From JAFMKE01 sp037624485 (GTDB taxonomy: Bacteria > Bacteroidota > Bacteroidia > Chitinophagales > UBA8649): a stretch of 64,000 bases of DNA. A program made the translations under genes and the position numbers. The notes under the pieces are model-generated. The model saw nothing but the letters and a program-made list of their open reading frames with translations. It did not search any database and was not told the origin of the DNA. The stretch covers positions 1-64,000 of the forward strand of contig JASJJC010000016.1 in assembly GCA_037624485.1 (NCBI GenBank). The letters are read 5' to 3'. Below, piece after piece: positions 33,676 through 42,703 of this stretch (positions are counted from its first letter, which is position 1; every line of letters begins with the position of its first letter).

Positions 33676-35682
33676 TTAATCAAAAGAGTAGCATGTGATG
33701 GTTTGAGGGTCGCTTGCATAAAAAAGTTTATTTGAAATATCATCAACGGCATAGTTAGGGTCTTTATCTCTTCCTATGACAATTTTTTGCTTAACAGAAC
33801 CATCCGCTTTGTCAACTTGTATTAAAGCATATTCTTTTTTAGTCTCTTCGGTCATCATAAAGATGTAATCACGGGATTGAGCGGTGGACTTAAATCTCGC
33901 GTTTACTTGTTCCATGGCATCTTTTGCATAAGACATAGCAGCACTTCCCCCTTCGTTAAACGCTTGCCCTAATCCGCCATATATTGCTTGTTCTACTTTG
34001 TCGTCGGTTTGGGTTGATCCTGCAGTATAAACTGCTGCGGTCAATTTATATGTTGCGCCAATGTAAGAGGCTCTGGCTGCTTGCGCTAAAAGCAATACTT
34101 TTTTAAATCCACTTGTACTTGGAGCAGGATAATAAGATTGGTAAATTAACTTTCCTCCATAGCTAACTTTTAAAATATTCTGTTCAGATGATAGCACAAT
34201 CCCGTCATCAAACAAATCGATAGCGGTAGGTATCTCTTTTCCTTCAAGTTTTATATTTTCATAAACTTTTTGTACAGCACCATTTTCTTTATCTATCTTA
34301 AACAAGGTTTTCTCTTTGTCTGCATAGGTGAAGATAAAGTTGTCTTGAGCGCCCATAGGCATTGAGAAGCTAATATCATTATCTTTTACTCCAAGAGGCA
34401 TAGCTGATCGAATAGGTTTTGGTAGGACAGTAGACCCATCGCTCATATTGATAAAGTTCATCTCAAGGTTTGTTTTATACAATAAGCCAGCCTTAGTTAT
34501 TTCAGTAAATTCTAGTCCACCTTTAATTTTTATACTTTTATCAAACTTTAATTCTCCAGTTTCTGGATTTAAAATATTCACATACAAATCTGCATCAGCT
34601 GCCATTTGTTTTTCATATGAGCTTATGATTAAGATACCTTCAGGTAAATCTTGGTAAGAGATGATTCCTCCTTTAAATGAAACTCCATTTCCTTTTTTAC
34701 CCCATAAACCTTGTCCACTTGACAAGTTTAGCTTATTTACTTTTGCTTTTCCAGAATTTTTGGGACTTACAATTACCGCATCTTTCAAAAAATGGACACT
34801 TCCAGCCTTTCCATTCAATGAATAAGGTTCGTTCCAATAGACACTTCCGTCTTTCGTGCTAAATGCCGTATAGCTAACTGAAAAAGTGATTTTCTCAGTA
34901 CCTTCTGCATCTACACTTTTGTCTCTAGTTTCAGCTTCTAGGACAAGGATATCTTGGTTTAAAGGGTTTAGATGAAAGTTGATATTGATGTCTTCATCTT
35001 TTATCATCATAGAACCCATAGCCTCCATAAGTAAACCCAATTGCATAGCGTTTACCCCTCCTTTTTCTCCCATTGCACTTTTCTTAAATACGATTTCCCC
35101 CGTATTAGAGTTTACCCGATATATAAAAGCAAATGAACTCATAATAAACTCTTCATTGTTGAGCTCCGCATAACCAGTAAGCTTGCCAAAATCTTTTGAA
35201 TTTGACCATTTCTTTTTACCACTAACTAAATCTAAAACGAGCATACTTGAGACTGCGCTATTGTTTTCGTTCACAATCATCATCAAGCTGTTGTTTTGTT
35301 TCAATGGATAGATCTTTTTGATCGTTGTGATTCCTAAATCACTTGTGCTAAATAGCACTTTGCCATCAGCAGGATTAAACCCGAATATACCCCCTCCGAT
35401 TGTCGAACTAAACATAAAGAATGGGGTCTCAGTAATTTCCTGATAACTCGATATATCAAAAGCTCCTATATTTTCATGCTGCCAATTGATCGCCCCGGAT
35501 TCTGGATTTATGCCGTATAAATTAGTGCCTGCATGCACGATGTAGTAGCCATAGCTTGTGACTTTCTGCCAATTGATGGTTTGGCCTAATTTAAGATCCC
35601 ATGTCGCTTCAGTACCTGCGAAGATAAAATTAGGTACAAGTAAGATGAGTATGAGCAGGTAGTGGATCAATTTACTTTTCAT
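33676..35682 (-). CDS. Exported PQQ-like beta-propeller repeat protein
   Basis: 668 residues with a signal peptide (MKSKLIHYLLILILLVPNFI, cleavage near IFA, residue 23). The mature protein has repeated propeller-blade motifs of the PQQ/WD40-like kind: YYIVHAGTNLYGINPESGAINWQ, GGGIFGFNPADGKVLFS (each given in part), LDLVSGKKKWS, VNSNTGEIVFKKS, SSGQGLWGKKG, NPETGELKFDKS. No transmembrane or enzyme motif is visible and there is no T9SS sorting domain. Similar propellers scaffold envelope complexes (for example BamB), but no partner is indicated. ATG 35682 is chosen because the upstream in-frame ATG at 35790 lies in the aconitase terminator. Confidence 0.78.
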   Translation of the reverse strand: MKSKLIHYLLILILLVPNFIFAGTEATWDLKLGQTINWQKVTSYGYYIVHAGTNLYGINPESGAINWQHENIGAFDISSYQEITETPFFMFSSTIGGGIFGFNPADGKVLFSTSDLGITTIKKIYPLKQNNSLMMIVNENNSAVSSMLVLDLVSGKKKWSNSKDFGKLTGYAELNNEEFIMSSFAFIYRVNSNTGEIVFKKSAMGEKGGVNAMQLGLLMEAMGSMMIKDEDININFHLNPLNQDILVLEAETRDKSVDAEGTEKITFSVSYTAFSTKDGSVYWNEPYSLNGKAGSVHFLKDAVIVSPKNSGKAKVNKLNLSSGQGLWGKKGNGVSFKGGIISYQDLPEGILIISSYEKQMAADADLYVNILNPETGELKFDKSIKIKGGLEFTEITKAGLLYKTNLEMNFINMSDGSTVLPKPIRSAMPLGVKDNDISFSMPMGAQDNFIFTYADKEKTLFKIDKENGAVQKVYENIKLEGKEIPTAIDLFDDGIVLSSEQNILKVSYGGKLIYQSYYPAPSTSGFKKVLLLAQAARASYIGATYKLTAAVYTAGSTQTDDKVEQAIYGGLGQAFNEGGSAAMSYAKDAMEQVNARFKSTAQSRDYIFMMTEETKKEYALIQVDKADGSVKQKIVIGRDKDPNYAVDDISNKLFYASDPQTITCYSFD

Positions 35683-35760
35683 GGAGCAGTTTTTTTTTAG
35701 AGTTTTTAAGTAAAATTTAATATAAAAATACAATAAAAAATCGCGCCATTTTTTATGAAA

Positions 35761-35793
35761 ATAAAAATGCCTCATTTTAAAATAAGGCATTTT
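35761..35793 (-). terminator. Rho-independent terminator of aconitase
   Basis: AAAATGCCTTATTTT pairs with AAAATGAGGCATTTT on the minus strand, followed by TATTTT. Starts 17 nt after the acn stop. Confidence 0.75.
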
Positions 35794-35809
35794 GTTTTAA
35801 TTTTCTGTG

Positions 35810-38077
35810 TTATACATTTTGCTTTTTAATTAAGTTTAAGGCACTTCCTTCTTTGAACCAGTCTATTTGAGCTTGATTGTAGGTATGTGCAACTTCAAAA
35901 CTGTCGGTAGAACCATCAGCATGATTAAGAACTAGGCTTAAGTTTTGATTTGGGGTAAAGTCTGTTAAGCCGATGATATCAATAACATCATCTTCTTGAA
36001 TTTTATCATAGTCTGCTATATTTACAAAAGTCAAACCTAACATTCCTTGCTTTTTCAAGTTAGTCTCATGTATACGTGCAAATGATTTTACAATTACCGC
36101 ACGAACCCCTAAAAATCTTGGTTCCATTGCGGCATGTTCTCTAGAAGAACCCTCGCCGTAATTTTCATCTCCAATAACAACAGTTCCAATACCAGCTGCT
36201 TTATATGCTCGAGCTGTTGCTGGAACTGGACCGTATTCTCCTGTTAATTGATTTTTAACACTGTCTGTATCTTTTGTAAAAGCGTTAATGGCTCCAATCA
36301 AACAGTTGTTTGAAATATTATCCAAGTGACCTCTGTATTTCAACCATGGACCTGCCATCGAGATATGATCGGTTGTACATTTCCCAAAGGCCTTGATTAA
36401 TAATTTCATTCCTTTAAGGTCTGTCCCCTCCCAGGGTGCAAAGGGGGTTAACAATTGCAGCCTATTAGATTCAGGATGGACAACTACCTCAACACCACTT
36501 CCATCCGCAGCAGGAGCTTGGTATCCATTATCTTTTACATCAAATCCTTTTGGAGGCAATTCATGCCCTGTTGGTTCATCTAGTTTGACCTGATCGCCCT
36601 TATCATTTGTCAATGTATCTGTCAAGGGATTGAAATCCAATCGACCCGAAATTGCAATGGCAGCTACCATTTCTGGGGAGGTCACAAAAGCGTGTGTATT
36701 TGGATTTCCATCTGCTCTCTTGGAGAAGTTTCTATTGAATGAATGAACGATACTATTTTTAGGTGCATTTTTTGGATCGCTATATCTCGCCCATTGTCCA
36801 ATACATGGTCCACATGCGTTTGTAAATATAGTAGCATCCAAGTCTTCAAAGATTTCCAACAAGCCATCTCTGTTTGCTGTATAACGAACTTGCTCTGAAC
36901 CTGGGTTAATGCCAAACTTAGCTTTTATGGTCAGCCCTTTATCTATGGCTTGTTTTGCAATAGAAGCGGCTCTTGAAAGATCTTCATATGAGGAGTTTGT
37001 ACATGAGCCAATTAAGCCCCACTCTACATCTAATGGCCAATTTTCTTTGGTGGCTTTTGCATTCATGTCACCAACAACTGTCGCAAGGTCAGGTGTAAAT
37101 GGCCCATTAATATGCGGCTTTAAGGTATTTAGGTCAATTTCAATTACTTCATCAAAATATTGCTCAGGATTTGCATAAACTTCAGCATCGCCGGTTAGGT
37201 GCTCTTTCACTTCGTTAGCTAAATCTGCAACATCATTTCTGTCTGTCGCTCTTAAGTATCTTTCCATACTTTCATCGTAACCGAAAGTTGAAGTAGTTGC
37301 TCCAATTTCAGCGCCCATGTTACAGATGGTTCCTTTTCCAGTGCATGACATGCTAATGGCTCCCTCACCGAAGTATTCAACTACAGCGCCAGTCCCTCCT
37401 TTTACGGTTAGGATACCAGCCACTTTCAATATAACATCTTTTGGTGCTGTCCAACCGTTCAATTTTCCGGTTAATTTAACGCCAATGAGCTTAGGCATTT
37501 TTAATTCCCATGGCATGTCAGCCATTACGTCAACAGCATCAGCTCCACCCACACCAATAGCAATCATTCCTAATCCACCAGCATTAACTGTATGGGAATC
37601 GGTGCCAATCATCATTCCACCAGGAAATGCATAATTTTCTAAAACAACCTGGTGAATAATACCCGCACCTGGCTTCCAAAAACCAATACCATATTTATTG
37701 CAAACTGAACCTAAGAAGTTGAAAACCTCATTGTTTAAGTTCATAGATTCCTGTAAATCTTTAGTAGCGCCTAATTTCGCTTGAATCAAATGATCTGCAT
37801 GAGCTGTTGTTGGAACTGCGCTTTGCTTTTTACCTGCTTGCATAAATTGCAGCAAGGCCATTTGAGCTGTTGCATCTTGCATAGCCACTCGATCTGGCGC
37901 AAAGTCTACGTAAGAGTTGCCTCTTTCAAATTTTTGAAGTTGAGTTTCTTTATGCAAGTGTGTATAAAGAATTTTTTCAGTAAGCGTTAAAGGTCTTTGA
38001 AGCGCGTTTCTAGCTGCTTCAATTTTAGCCGGAAGCTCTTGGTAAACATTTTTGATCATTCCGATGTCAAAAGCCAT
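35810..38077 (-). CDS. Aconitate hydratase, mitochondrial-like type
   Basis: 755 residues, the length and N-terminus (KIEAARNALQRPLTLTEKILYTHL) of the mitochondrial/Bacteroidota-type aconitase rather than the ~890-residue AcnA or ~860-residue AcnB. The three [4Fe-4S] ligand cysteines are in GSCTNSSYEDLSRA and TNACGPCIGQW. The C-terminal swivelling domain carries GDENYGEGSSREHAAMEPR. It interconverts citrate and isocitrate in the TCA cycle. Single-gene unit with its own promoter and terminator. Confidence 0.95.
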   Translation of the reverse strand: MAFDIGMIKNVYQELPAKIEAARNALQRPLTLTEKILYTHLHKETQLQKFERGNSYVDFAPDRVAMQDATAQMALLQFMQAGKKQSAVPTTAHADHLIQAKLGATKDLQESMNLNNEVFNFLGSVCNKYGIGFWKPGAGIIHQVVLENYAFPGGMMIGTDSHTVNAGGLGMIAIGVGGADAVDVMADMPWELKMPKLIGVKLTGKLNGWTAPKDVILKVAGILTVKGGTGAVVEYFGEGAISMSCTGKGTICNMGAEIGATTSTFGYDESMERYLRATDRNDVADLANEVKEHLTGDAEVYANPEQYFDEVIEIDLNTLKPHINGPFTPDLATVVGDMNAKATKENWPLDVEWGLIGSCTNSSYEDLSRAASIAKQAIDKGLTIKAKFGINPGSEQVRYTANRDGLLEIFEDLDATIFTNACGPCIGQWARYSDPKNAPKNSIVHSFNRNFSKRADGNPNTHAFVTSPEMVAAIAISGRLDFNPLTDTLTNDKGDQVKLDEPTGHELPPKGFDVKDNGYQAPAADGSGVEVVVHPESNRLQLLTPFAPWEGTDLKGMKLLIKAFGKCTTDHISMAGPWLKYRGHLDNISNNCLIGAINAFTKDTDSVKNQLTGEYGPVPATARAYKAAGIGTVVIGDENYGEGSSREHAAMEPRFLGVRAVIVKSFARIHETNLKKQGMLGLTFVNIADYDKIQEDDVIDIIGLTDFTPNQNLSLVLNHADGSTDSFEVAHTYNQAQIDWFKEGSALNLIKKQNV

Positions 38078-38112
38078 AGTTTTCTTTCGTTTTAGGTTGA
38101 GTAATTCGTATC

Positions 38113-38144
38113 CAAAGATACAACTTGCTTAAGATAATTTTAAA
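38113..38144 (-). promoter_or_regulatory. Promoter of aconitase
   Basis: On the minus strand TTTA (38144-38141), 20 nt spacer, TATCTTTG (38120-38113). The -7 is an exact TAnnTTTG match; the -33 has three of four bases. Confidence 0.6.
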
Positions 38145-38214
38145 GAATTGACGCATTAAGTAATTGACAAATAAAAAAATATAGAAAGCTTTTAAAAAGC
38201 TTTAAATTCGTTGT

Positions 38215-39441
38215 ATGAATTTTGGTGAATACATTAAGCTTGCATTTTCTGCACTGAAGGCGAACCGCTTGAGAAGTATACTTACTTTGCTCATTATTTC
38301 TTTTGGGATAATGGCATTGATAATTATATTTACTTGTATTGATGCTATCCGGGGAAACATAACTGAAAATTTCATTGAATTGGGTGCAGGGGCTTTTACT
38401 ATTCAAAAGGAGGGCAGTGTTACAAGAAGACGCTCATCCAATAAAGATTTAAAGATAATTACTTACGCTGAAGCGGAATCATTTGCGAAGAAATATGCCT
38501 TTCCCGCAGGTTTATCTTTGAATACCACTGTAGATAAAAATATTACCATAAAAAGTAAGTTCAATGAGTCCAATCCAAATGTAAGTATTGAAGCAGGAGA
38601 TTTGATGTATATAGATATTGCCGGTAAAAATATTGCTGCAGGAAGAAATTTTACCGAAATGGAAATGCTCAATGGTTCCGGAGTGTGTATTTTGGGGTAT
38701 GATGCTGCGGCTAAAGTGTATCCTGCAGCGGACTCTGTTGTGGGGAGTAAGATTCTAATCGATGGTAAAAAATACATGGTCGTTGGTATGCTTGAGTCTA
38801 AAGGAGCATCAGCAGGTAAGAACGATAATTTTGCTTTAATTCCATATACTAATGCACGAAAAGATTTTGATTTAAGTAAGGCCAGTTTCAATATAATAAT
38901 AGAGGCGACAAACCCGGATTTCTTGGAAAAAGCAATAGCGGAAGCAGAAGGAATAATGCGTAATGTGAAAAAACTAGGTGCATTGGATGAAAATAATTTC
39001 AGCATTGTTCGTAGCGATAAACTAGCCAACACTTACTTGGAACAAATATCATTTATTGAAATTGCTACTGCGGTTATAGGATTTTTAACCTTACTGGGGG
39101 CAGGGGTTGGTTTGATGAATATTATGCTCGTATCTGTTAACGAGAGAACAAGGGAGATAGGTTTGAGTAAATCATTAGGAGCAACAAGACGCACTATATT
39201 TATGCAGTTTTTGTTAGAGGCAATTACAATCTGTGTTTTTGGCGGATTGGTGGGGGTGATTTTAGGATTGATATTAGGCAATTTGATTGCTGTATTTGTC
39301 TTAGACTCAAAGTTTACGCTCGCCATATATTGGGTAATAGGTGGGATTGTGTTTTGTACGATGATTGGTTTACTGGCTGGATTGTTTCCGGCGTACCGGG
39401 CTAGTAAGTTAAATCCTGTCGATGCCTTGAGATATGAATAG
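38215..39441 (+). CDS. MacB/FtsX-type ABC transporter permease (orphan)
   Basis: 408 residues: N-terminal helix (KANRLRSILTLLIISFGIMALI), periplasmic MacB_PCD domain (about 45-265), then FtsX domain with three helices (GAGVGLMNIMLVSVNERTREIGLSKSLGA near residue 300). Again no ATPase, periplasmic adaptor or outer-membrane factor gene is adjacent. The second such orphan in the window; sequence similarity to the one at 25195 is limited to the shared architecture. Ends at a strong bidirectional terminator. Confidence 0.88.
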   Translation: MNFGEYIKLAFSALKANRLRSILTLLIISFGIMALIIIFTCIDAIRGNITENFIELGAGAFTIQKEGSVTRRRSSNKDLKIITYAEAESFAKKYAFPAGLSLNTTVDKNITIKSKFNESNPNVSIEAGDLMYIDIAGKNIAAGRNFTEMEMLNGSGVCILGYDAAAKVYPAADSVVGSKILIDGKKYMVVGMLESKGASAGKNDNFALIPYTNARKDFDLSKASFNIIIEATNPDFLEKAIAEAEGIMRNVKKLGALDENNFSIVRSDKLANTYLEQISFIEIATAVIGFLTLLGAGVGLMNIMLVSVNERTREIGLSKSLGATRRTIFMQFLLEAITICVFGGLVGVILGLILGNLIAVFVLDSKFTLAIYWVIGGIVFCTMIGLLAGLFPAYRASKLNPVDALRYE

Positions 39442-39496
39442 ATATTTCGACACTGAGCAAATTACTATGGTGAGCTGCTCAGTAAGTGCTCAAAAC

Positions 39497-39528
39497 AAAA
39501 AGCCCCCCGAAAATTCGGAGGGCTTTTT
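39497..39528. terminator. Bidirectional terminator between permease and rplI
   Basis: AAAAAGCCCCCCGAA / TTCGGAGGGCTTTTT with a 2-nt loop region; A-run and T-run on both sides serve the convergent genes. Confidence 0.9.
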
Positions 39529-39556
39529 AAATTGATATGTCTAGTCTTGGTGTTAA

Positions 39557-40006
39557 TTATTCAGCAACAACAGCAAATTTGACTTCTGCTTGCACTTGCT
39601 CGTGTAAATCTAGAGATGCCGTGTATTCGCCTAAAATTTTGATTTCATCACCTTGAATAGTAATTTTCCTTCTATCCACTTCAACACCCAACTGCGTCTT
39701 AATTGCTTCGGCTAAATGGTGAGTAGTAATTTTACCAAAAATTTTGTCGGTTGTACCTACCTTGGCTCCAACATTAACTGTAGCACTTTTCAAGACAACT
39801 GAAATTTCTTTATATTCAGCGATAATAGACGCTTCTCGTTTGTCTTTAAACTTGAGGTTGTTCGCTAATATTTTTTTATTGGTAGCGTTAGCAATCATAG
39901 CCAAACCTTGAGGGATCAAATAATTTCTCCCATACCCAGTTTTAACTGTTACTAAAGCATCTTTTTCGCCTAAACCAATAACTCTCTCTTTTAGTATAAT
40001 GTTCAT
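39557..40006 (-). CDS. rplI: 50S ribosomal protein L9
   Basis: 149 residues with the L9 start MNIILKERVIGLGEKDALVTVKTGYGRNYLIPQG (in parts: VKTGYGRNYLIPQGLA) and the C-terminal domain DKIFGKITTHHLAEAI. Last gene of rpsF-rpsR-rplI; 16 nt after rpsR. Confidence 0.97.
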   Translation of the reverse strand: MNIILKERVIGLGEKDALVTVKTGYGRNYLIPQGLAMIANATNKKILANNLKFKDKREASIIAEYKEISVVLKSATVNVGAKVGTTDKIFGKITTHHLAEAIKTQLGVEVDRRKITIQGDEIKILGEYTASLDLHEQVQAEVKFAVVAE

Positions 40007-40022
40007 TGTAATTGATTTTAGC

Positions 40023-40289
40023 TTATTTTAATAAATCTGTAGAGTATGGTAATAAAGCTAAGTGTCTAGCTCTTTTTACTGCTTGTGCAACTTTACGTTG
40101 ATACTTTAAAGAATTACCTGATAAACGACGAGGCAACAACTTTCCTTGATCATTTACAAAGCTCAGTAAAAACTCTGGATCTTTGTAGTCGATATACTTG
40201 ATTCCGTTCTTTAGGAAACGGCAGTACTTTTTCTTTTCTTTTCCAATCTTAATAGCTGAAAGGAATCTTATGTTTTTGTTTTGTGCCAT
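40023..40289 (-). CDS. rpsR: 30S ribosomal protein S18
   Basis: 88 residues, S18 pattern KKYCRFLKNGIKYIDYKDPEFLLSF and RLSGNSLKYQRKVAQAVKRARHLALLPY (in parts: TGNSLKYQ-type loop, RARHLALLPY). No zinc-ligand cysteine cluster apart from one Cys. Forms the S6:S18 heterodimer with the gene before it, whose stop is 2 nt away. Confidence 0.97.
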   Translation of the reverse strand: MAQNKNIRFLSAIKIGKEKKKYCRFLKNGIKYIDYKDPEFLLSFVNDQGKLLPRRLSGNSLKYQRKVAQAVKRARHLALLPYSTDLLK

Positions 40290-40291
40290 TT

Positions 40292-40666
40292 TTATGCCTC
40301 CTCAGTTTTTTTAGGTTCTTGTTTCTTTTTGTTTCTACCAACTAAGCCAGCGCGTTTGTCATCATTATACTTTAAAGAATACTTATCTAGTTTTACAGAT
40401 AAGAATCGCATAATGCTTTCGTCTCTACGAAGGGAAAGCTCAAACTTCTCAATCATTTCAGGAACCGCTTTGTATTCTACATGATGGTAGATACCTGTGG
40501 TTTTCTTCTTGATTGGGTAAGCCATTTGCTTTAATCCCCAGTGAGCTTCTTCAACGATCTCAGCACCATTGGATTTTAAAAAGTCCATATACTCTTGTAT
40601 AGTCTTCTTTACGTCCTCATCAGAGAGAACTGGTGTTACAATAAATGTAGTTTCGTATTGATTCAT
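40292..40666 (-). CDS. rpsF: 30S ribosomal protein S6
   Basis: 124 residues, S6 fold: YETTFIVTPVLSDEDVKKTI, GLKQMAYPIKKKTTGIYHHVEY and RRDESIMRFLSVKLDKYSLKY. A Lys-rich tail extends the C-terminus. First gene of the S6-S18-L9 operon behind a good promoter. Confidence 0.97.
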   Translation of the reverse strand: MNQYETTFIVTPVLSDEDVKKTIQEYMDFLKSNGAEIVEEAHWGLKQMAYPIKKKTTGIYHHVEYKAVPEMIEKFELSLRRDESIMRFLSVKLDKYSLKYNDDKRAGLVGRNKKKQEPKKTEEA

Positions 40667-40700
40667 AATGGTTATTAAATAATTTTAAAATTTCGGAACG

Positions 40701-40731
40701 CAAAGATAGCTTTTTCTTTTTAAAATTTCAA
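40701..40731 (-). promoter_or_regulatory. Promoter of rpsF-rpsR-rplI
   Basis: Minus strand: TTG (40731-40729), 20 nt spacer, TATCTTTG (40708-40701), nearly full Bacteroidota consensus. Leader of about 30 nt. Confidence 0.7.
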
Positions 40732-40783
40732 GTGATCTTTTCAATGTTTATTCAAGAAAAAATTAAAGCACAAGAAAGTTCAA

Positions 40784-41242
40784 TCAACCAAGTGTGTTTA
40801 CAGCATTCATTACTTTAAAGAAACCCTGTAAATCCTGATCTGTAAGTTTTTTGATTAGGGTTTTTTCCATCTGAAAAACGGCGCGCAATGCCACTTCTCT
40901 TCGATCCATTCCTAGTTCAGTCAAGCGAATCAATACAATTCGTTTATCAGCCTTGTCTTTTTGCTTGTAGATGTAGTTCTTTTTTTCTAATCGTTTAAGA
41001 AGTCGTGAAAGGCTGTTGGGCTCCATTCCAATGCGTGGAGCTATTTTGGTGACTGGGGTGCCCGATTCCTCAAATATAGCCATTAAGACAAAAGCCATAG
41101 ATAGACTTGCATCATATTTTGAGGCAATTTTATCGCCCATTTTTTGGATTTGTAACCAAGCTGTCTTTATTTGATAAACAACTAGTTGAGTAGCAATATG
41201 CATAAAGGCATCAGCACTGTGTGAATCTTTTTTTTTTGTCAT
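40784..41242 (-). CDS. MarR-family transcriptional regulator
   Basis: 152 residues with a winged helix-turn-helix: helices around SKYDASLSMAFVLMAIFEE and TPVTKIAPRIGMEPNSLSRLLKRLEKKNYI, wing DKADKRIVLIRLTELG. MarR proteins bind palindromes as dimers and are usually released by small ligands. It is divergent from the thiolase gene across 54 nt with a perfect palindrome in between, so it most likely controls the beta-oxidation genes and perhaps itself, in answer to a fatty-acyl compound (inference). Confidence 0.9.
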   Translation of the reverse strand: MTKKKDSHSADAFMHIATQLVVYQIKTAWLQIQKMGDKIASKYDASLSMAFVLMAIFEESGTPVTKIAPRIGMEPNSLSRLLKRLEKKNYIYKQKDKADKRIVLIRLTELGMDRREVALRAVFQMEKTLIKKLTDQDLQGFFKVMNAVNTLG

Positions 41243-41276
41243 AAATTTTTGTCTTACATTTGCAATGCACGCATTG
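41235..41276 (+). promoter_or_regulatory. Thiolase promoter with palindromic operator
   Basis: -7 box TACATTTG (41255-41262), possible -33 TTTG at 41235-41238 (16-nt spacer, short). Directly after the -7 box is the palindrome CAATGC-AC-GCATTG (41263-41276), covering the expected transcription start. This is the position of a repressor site and suits a MarR dimer. Confidence 0.6.
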
Positions 41277-41296
41277 AACTTTCAAAAGTAATAAAA

Positions 41297-42577
41297 ATGA
41301 GCAAGAAAATAGTAGTAATAGACGGTTGCCGAACACCTTTTTTGAAATCGGGTACAGATTATATGGATTTAATGTCCTACGAATTAGGGACTTATGCGTT
41401 AAAAGGCCTGCTGACCAAAACAGGTGTTGATCCCAAAGATATTGAGCAAGTGATTATGGGTACTGTAATCTCCAACCTACAAACGAGTAACGTTGCTCGT
41501 GAAGCGGCCTTAACTGCAGGTATTCCAAATACTACGCCTTGTTCTACGGTTACGATGGCTTGTATTTCTGCAAATAGGGCAATATCGAATGCTTATGTTG
41601 AAATGTTGGCTGGTCAATATGATATAGCAATAGCGGGAGGAGTTGAGAATACTTCGGATACCCCTATTGGCTTCCGAAGAGAAATGCGGAAGAAGTTATT
41701 CAATGCTCAAAAATTAAGAGGACTTGCCGATATTTTGAAATTCATCTTTTCGCTTTCTTACAAGGATTTCTTGCCAGAAAAGCCTCGAGTTGCCGAGTTT
41801 TCTACGAATAGGGTTATGGGTCAAGACTGTGATATGATGGCTGCTCGATTTGGAGTTGAGCGAAATGCGCAAGACGAGTTTGCCGTTCGTTCTCATCACT
41901 TAGCCGCGAAGGCTTGGGATGATGGTCATTTAGCGAAAGAAGTATGCGAACTTGCCCTTCCTCCAAAATTTAAAGCAATCCAAAAAGATAATGGCGTGCG
42001 GGGTGATTCTAAAATGGAAAAAGTCAGTAAACTTCGTCCAGCATTCGATAAGAAATATGGGACACTTACTGCAGCAAATTCTTCTTTTTTAACCGATGGA
42101 GCAGCAGTTACATTATTGGCCACAGAAGAGAAAGCGAAAGAATTAGGTTTAACGCCTAAAGCAGAAATTGTTGATTATGTTTTTACTGGACAAGACTTAA
42201 CGAATGAATTGTTGTTGGGACCAGCCTATGCAATTTCAGAAATCTTGAAGAAGAACAATTTGGAGCTTGATGATATTGATGTTTTAGAAATTCATGAGGC
42301 ATTTGCCGGGCAGGTTCTTGCTAATATAAATGCTCTTGAAAGTGATGAATTCGCCAAAGAAAATTTTGGAAGAGATAAAGCAGTGGGAAAGGTTGATTTT
42401 GATAAATTAAATTTATGGGGAGGATCATTATCCATTGGTCACCCATTTGGAGCAACGGGAAGTCGATTGTTAACTACGGCGGCAAACAGATTGCATGCGG
42501 AAAATGGTAAATATGCTTTATTGGCGGCTTGCGCAGCTGGTGCTCATGGGCATGCCATGTTGATTAAGAGGTACTAA
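41297..42577 (+). CDS. fadI: Acetyl-CoA C-acyltransferase (3-ketoacyl-CoA thiolase, FadI-like)
   Basis: 426 residues. Thiolase nucleophile in STVTMACISANRA (Cys 89), the IHEAFAGQVLAN and SIGHPFGATGSR loops, and the C-terminal catalytic Cys in LLAACAAGAHGHAML. Longer than FadA and close to FadI/trifunctional beta-subunit size. Last step of beta-oxidation. Start ATG 41297 (MSKKIVVIDG); the frame is open further up but that part overlaps the operator. The FadJ-type gene follows 126 nt later. Confidence 0.9.
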   Translation: MSKKIVVIDGCRTPFLKSGTDYMDLMSYELGTYALKGLLTKTGVDPKDIEQVIMGTVISNLQTSNVAREAALTAGIPNTTPCSTVTMACISANRAISNAYVEMLAGQYDIAIAGGVENTSDTPIGFRREMRKKLFNAQKLRGLADILKFIFSLSYKDFLPEKPRVAEFSTNRVMGQDCDMMAARFGVERNAQDEFAVRSHHLAAKAWDDGHLAKEVCELALPPKFKAIQKDNGVRGDSKMEKVSKLRPAFDKKYGTLTAANSSFLTDGAAVTLLATEEKAKELGLTPKAEIVDYVFTGQDLTNELLLGPAYAISEILKKNNLELDDIDVLEIHEAFAGQVLANINALESDEFAKENFGRDKAVGKVDFDKLNLWGGSLSIGHPFGATGSRLLTTAANRLHAENGKYALLAACAAGAHGHAMLIKRY

Positions 42578-42703
42578 TTGATTGGTTTAAGTCACGAGAA
42601 TATAGTTTATTGAATTAAAATTATACATAATTTAAAGAGTTGATAGTTTGGTGAAATTCCAGGTACTTCTAACTGGGTACTTTCTATCGTAAATAATAAA
42701 ACA

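Noticed and set aside
36393..37990. Several plus-strand frames antisense to aconitase
   Set aside because: Typical shadow frames of a long conserved gene.
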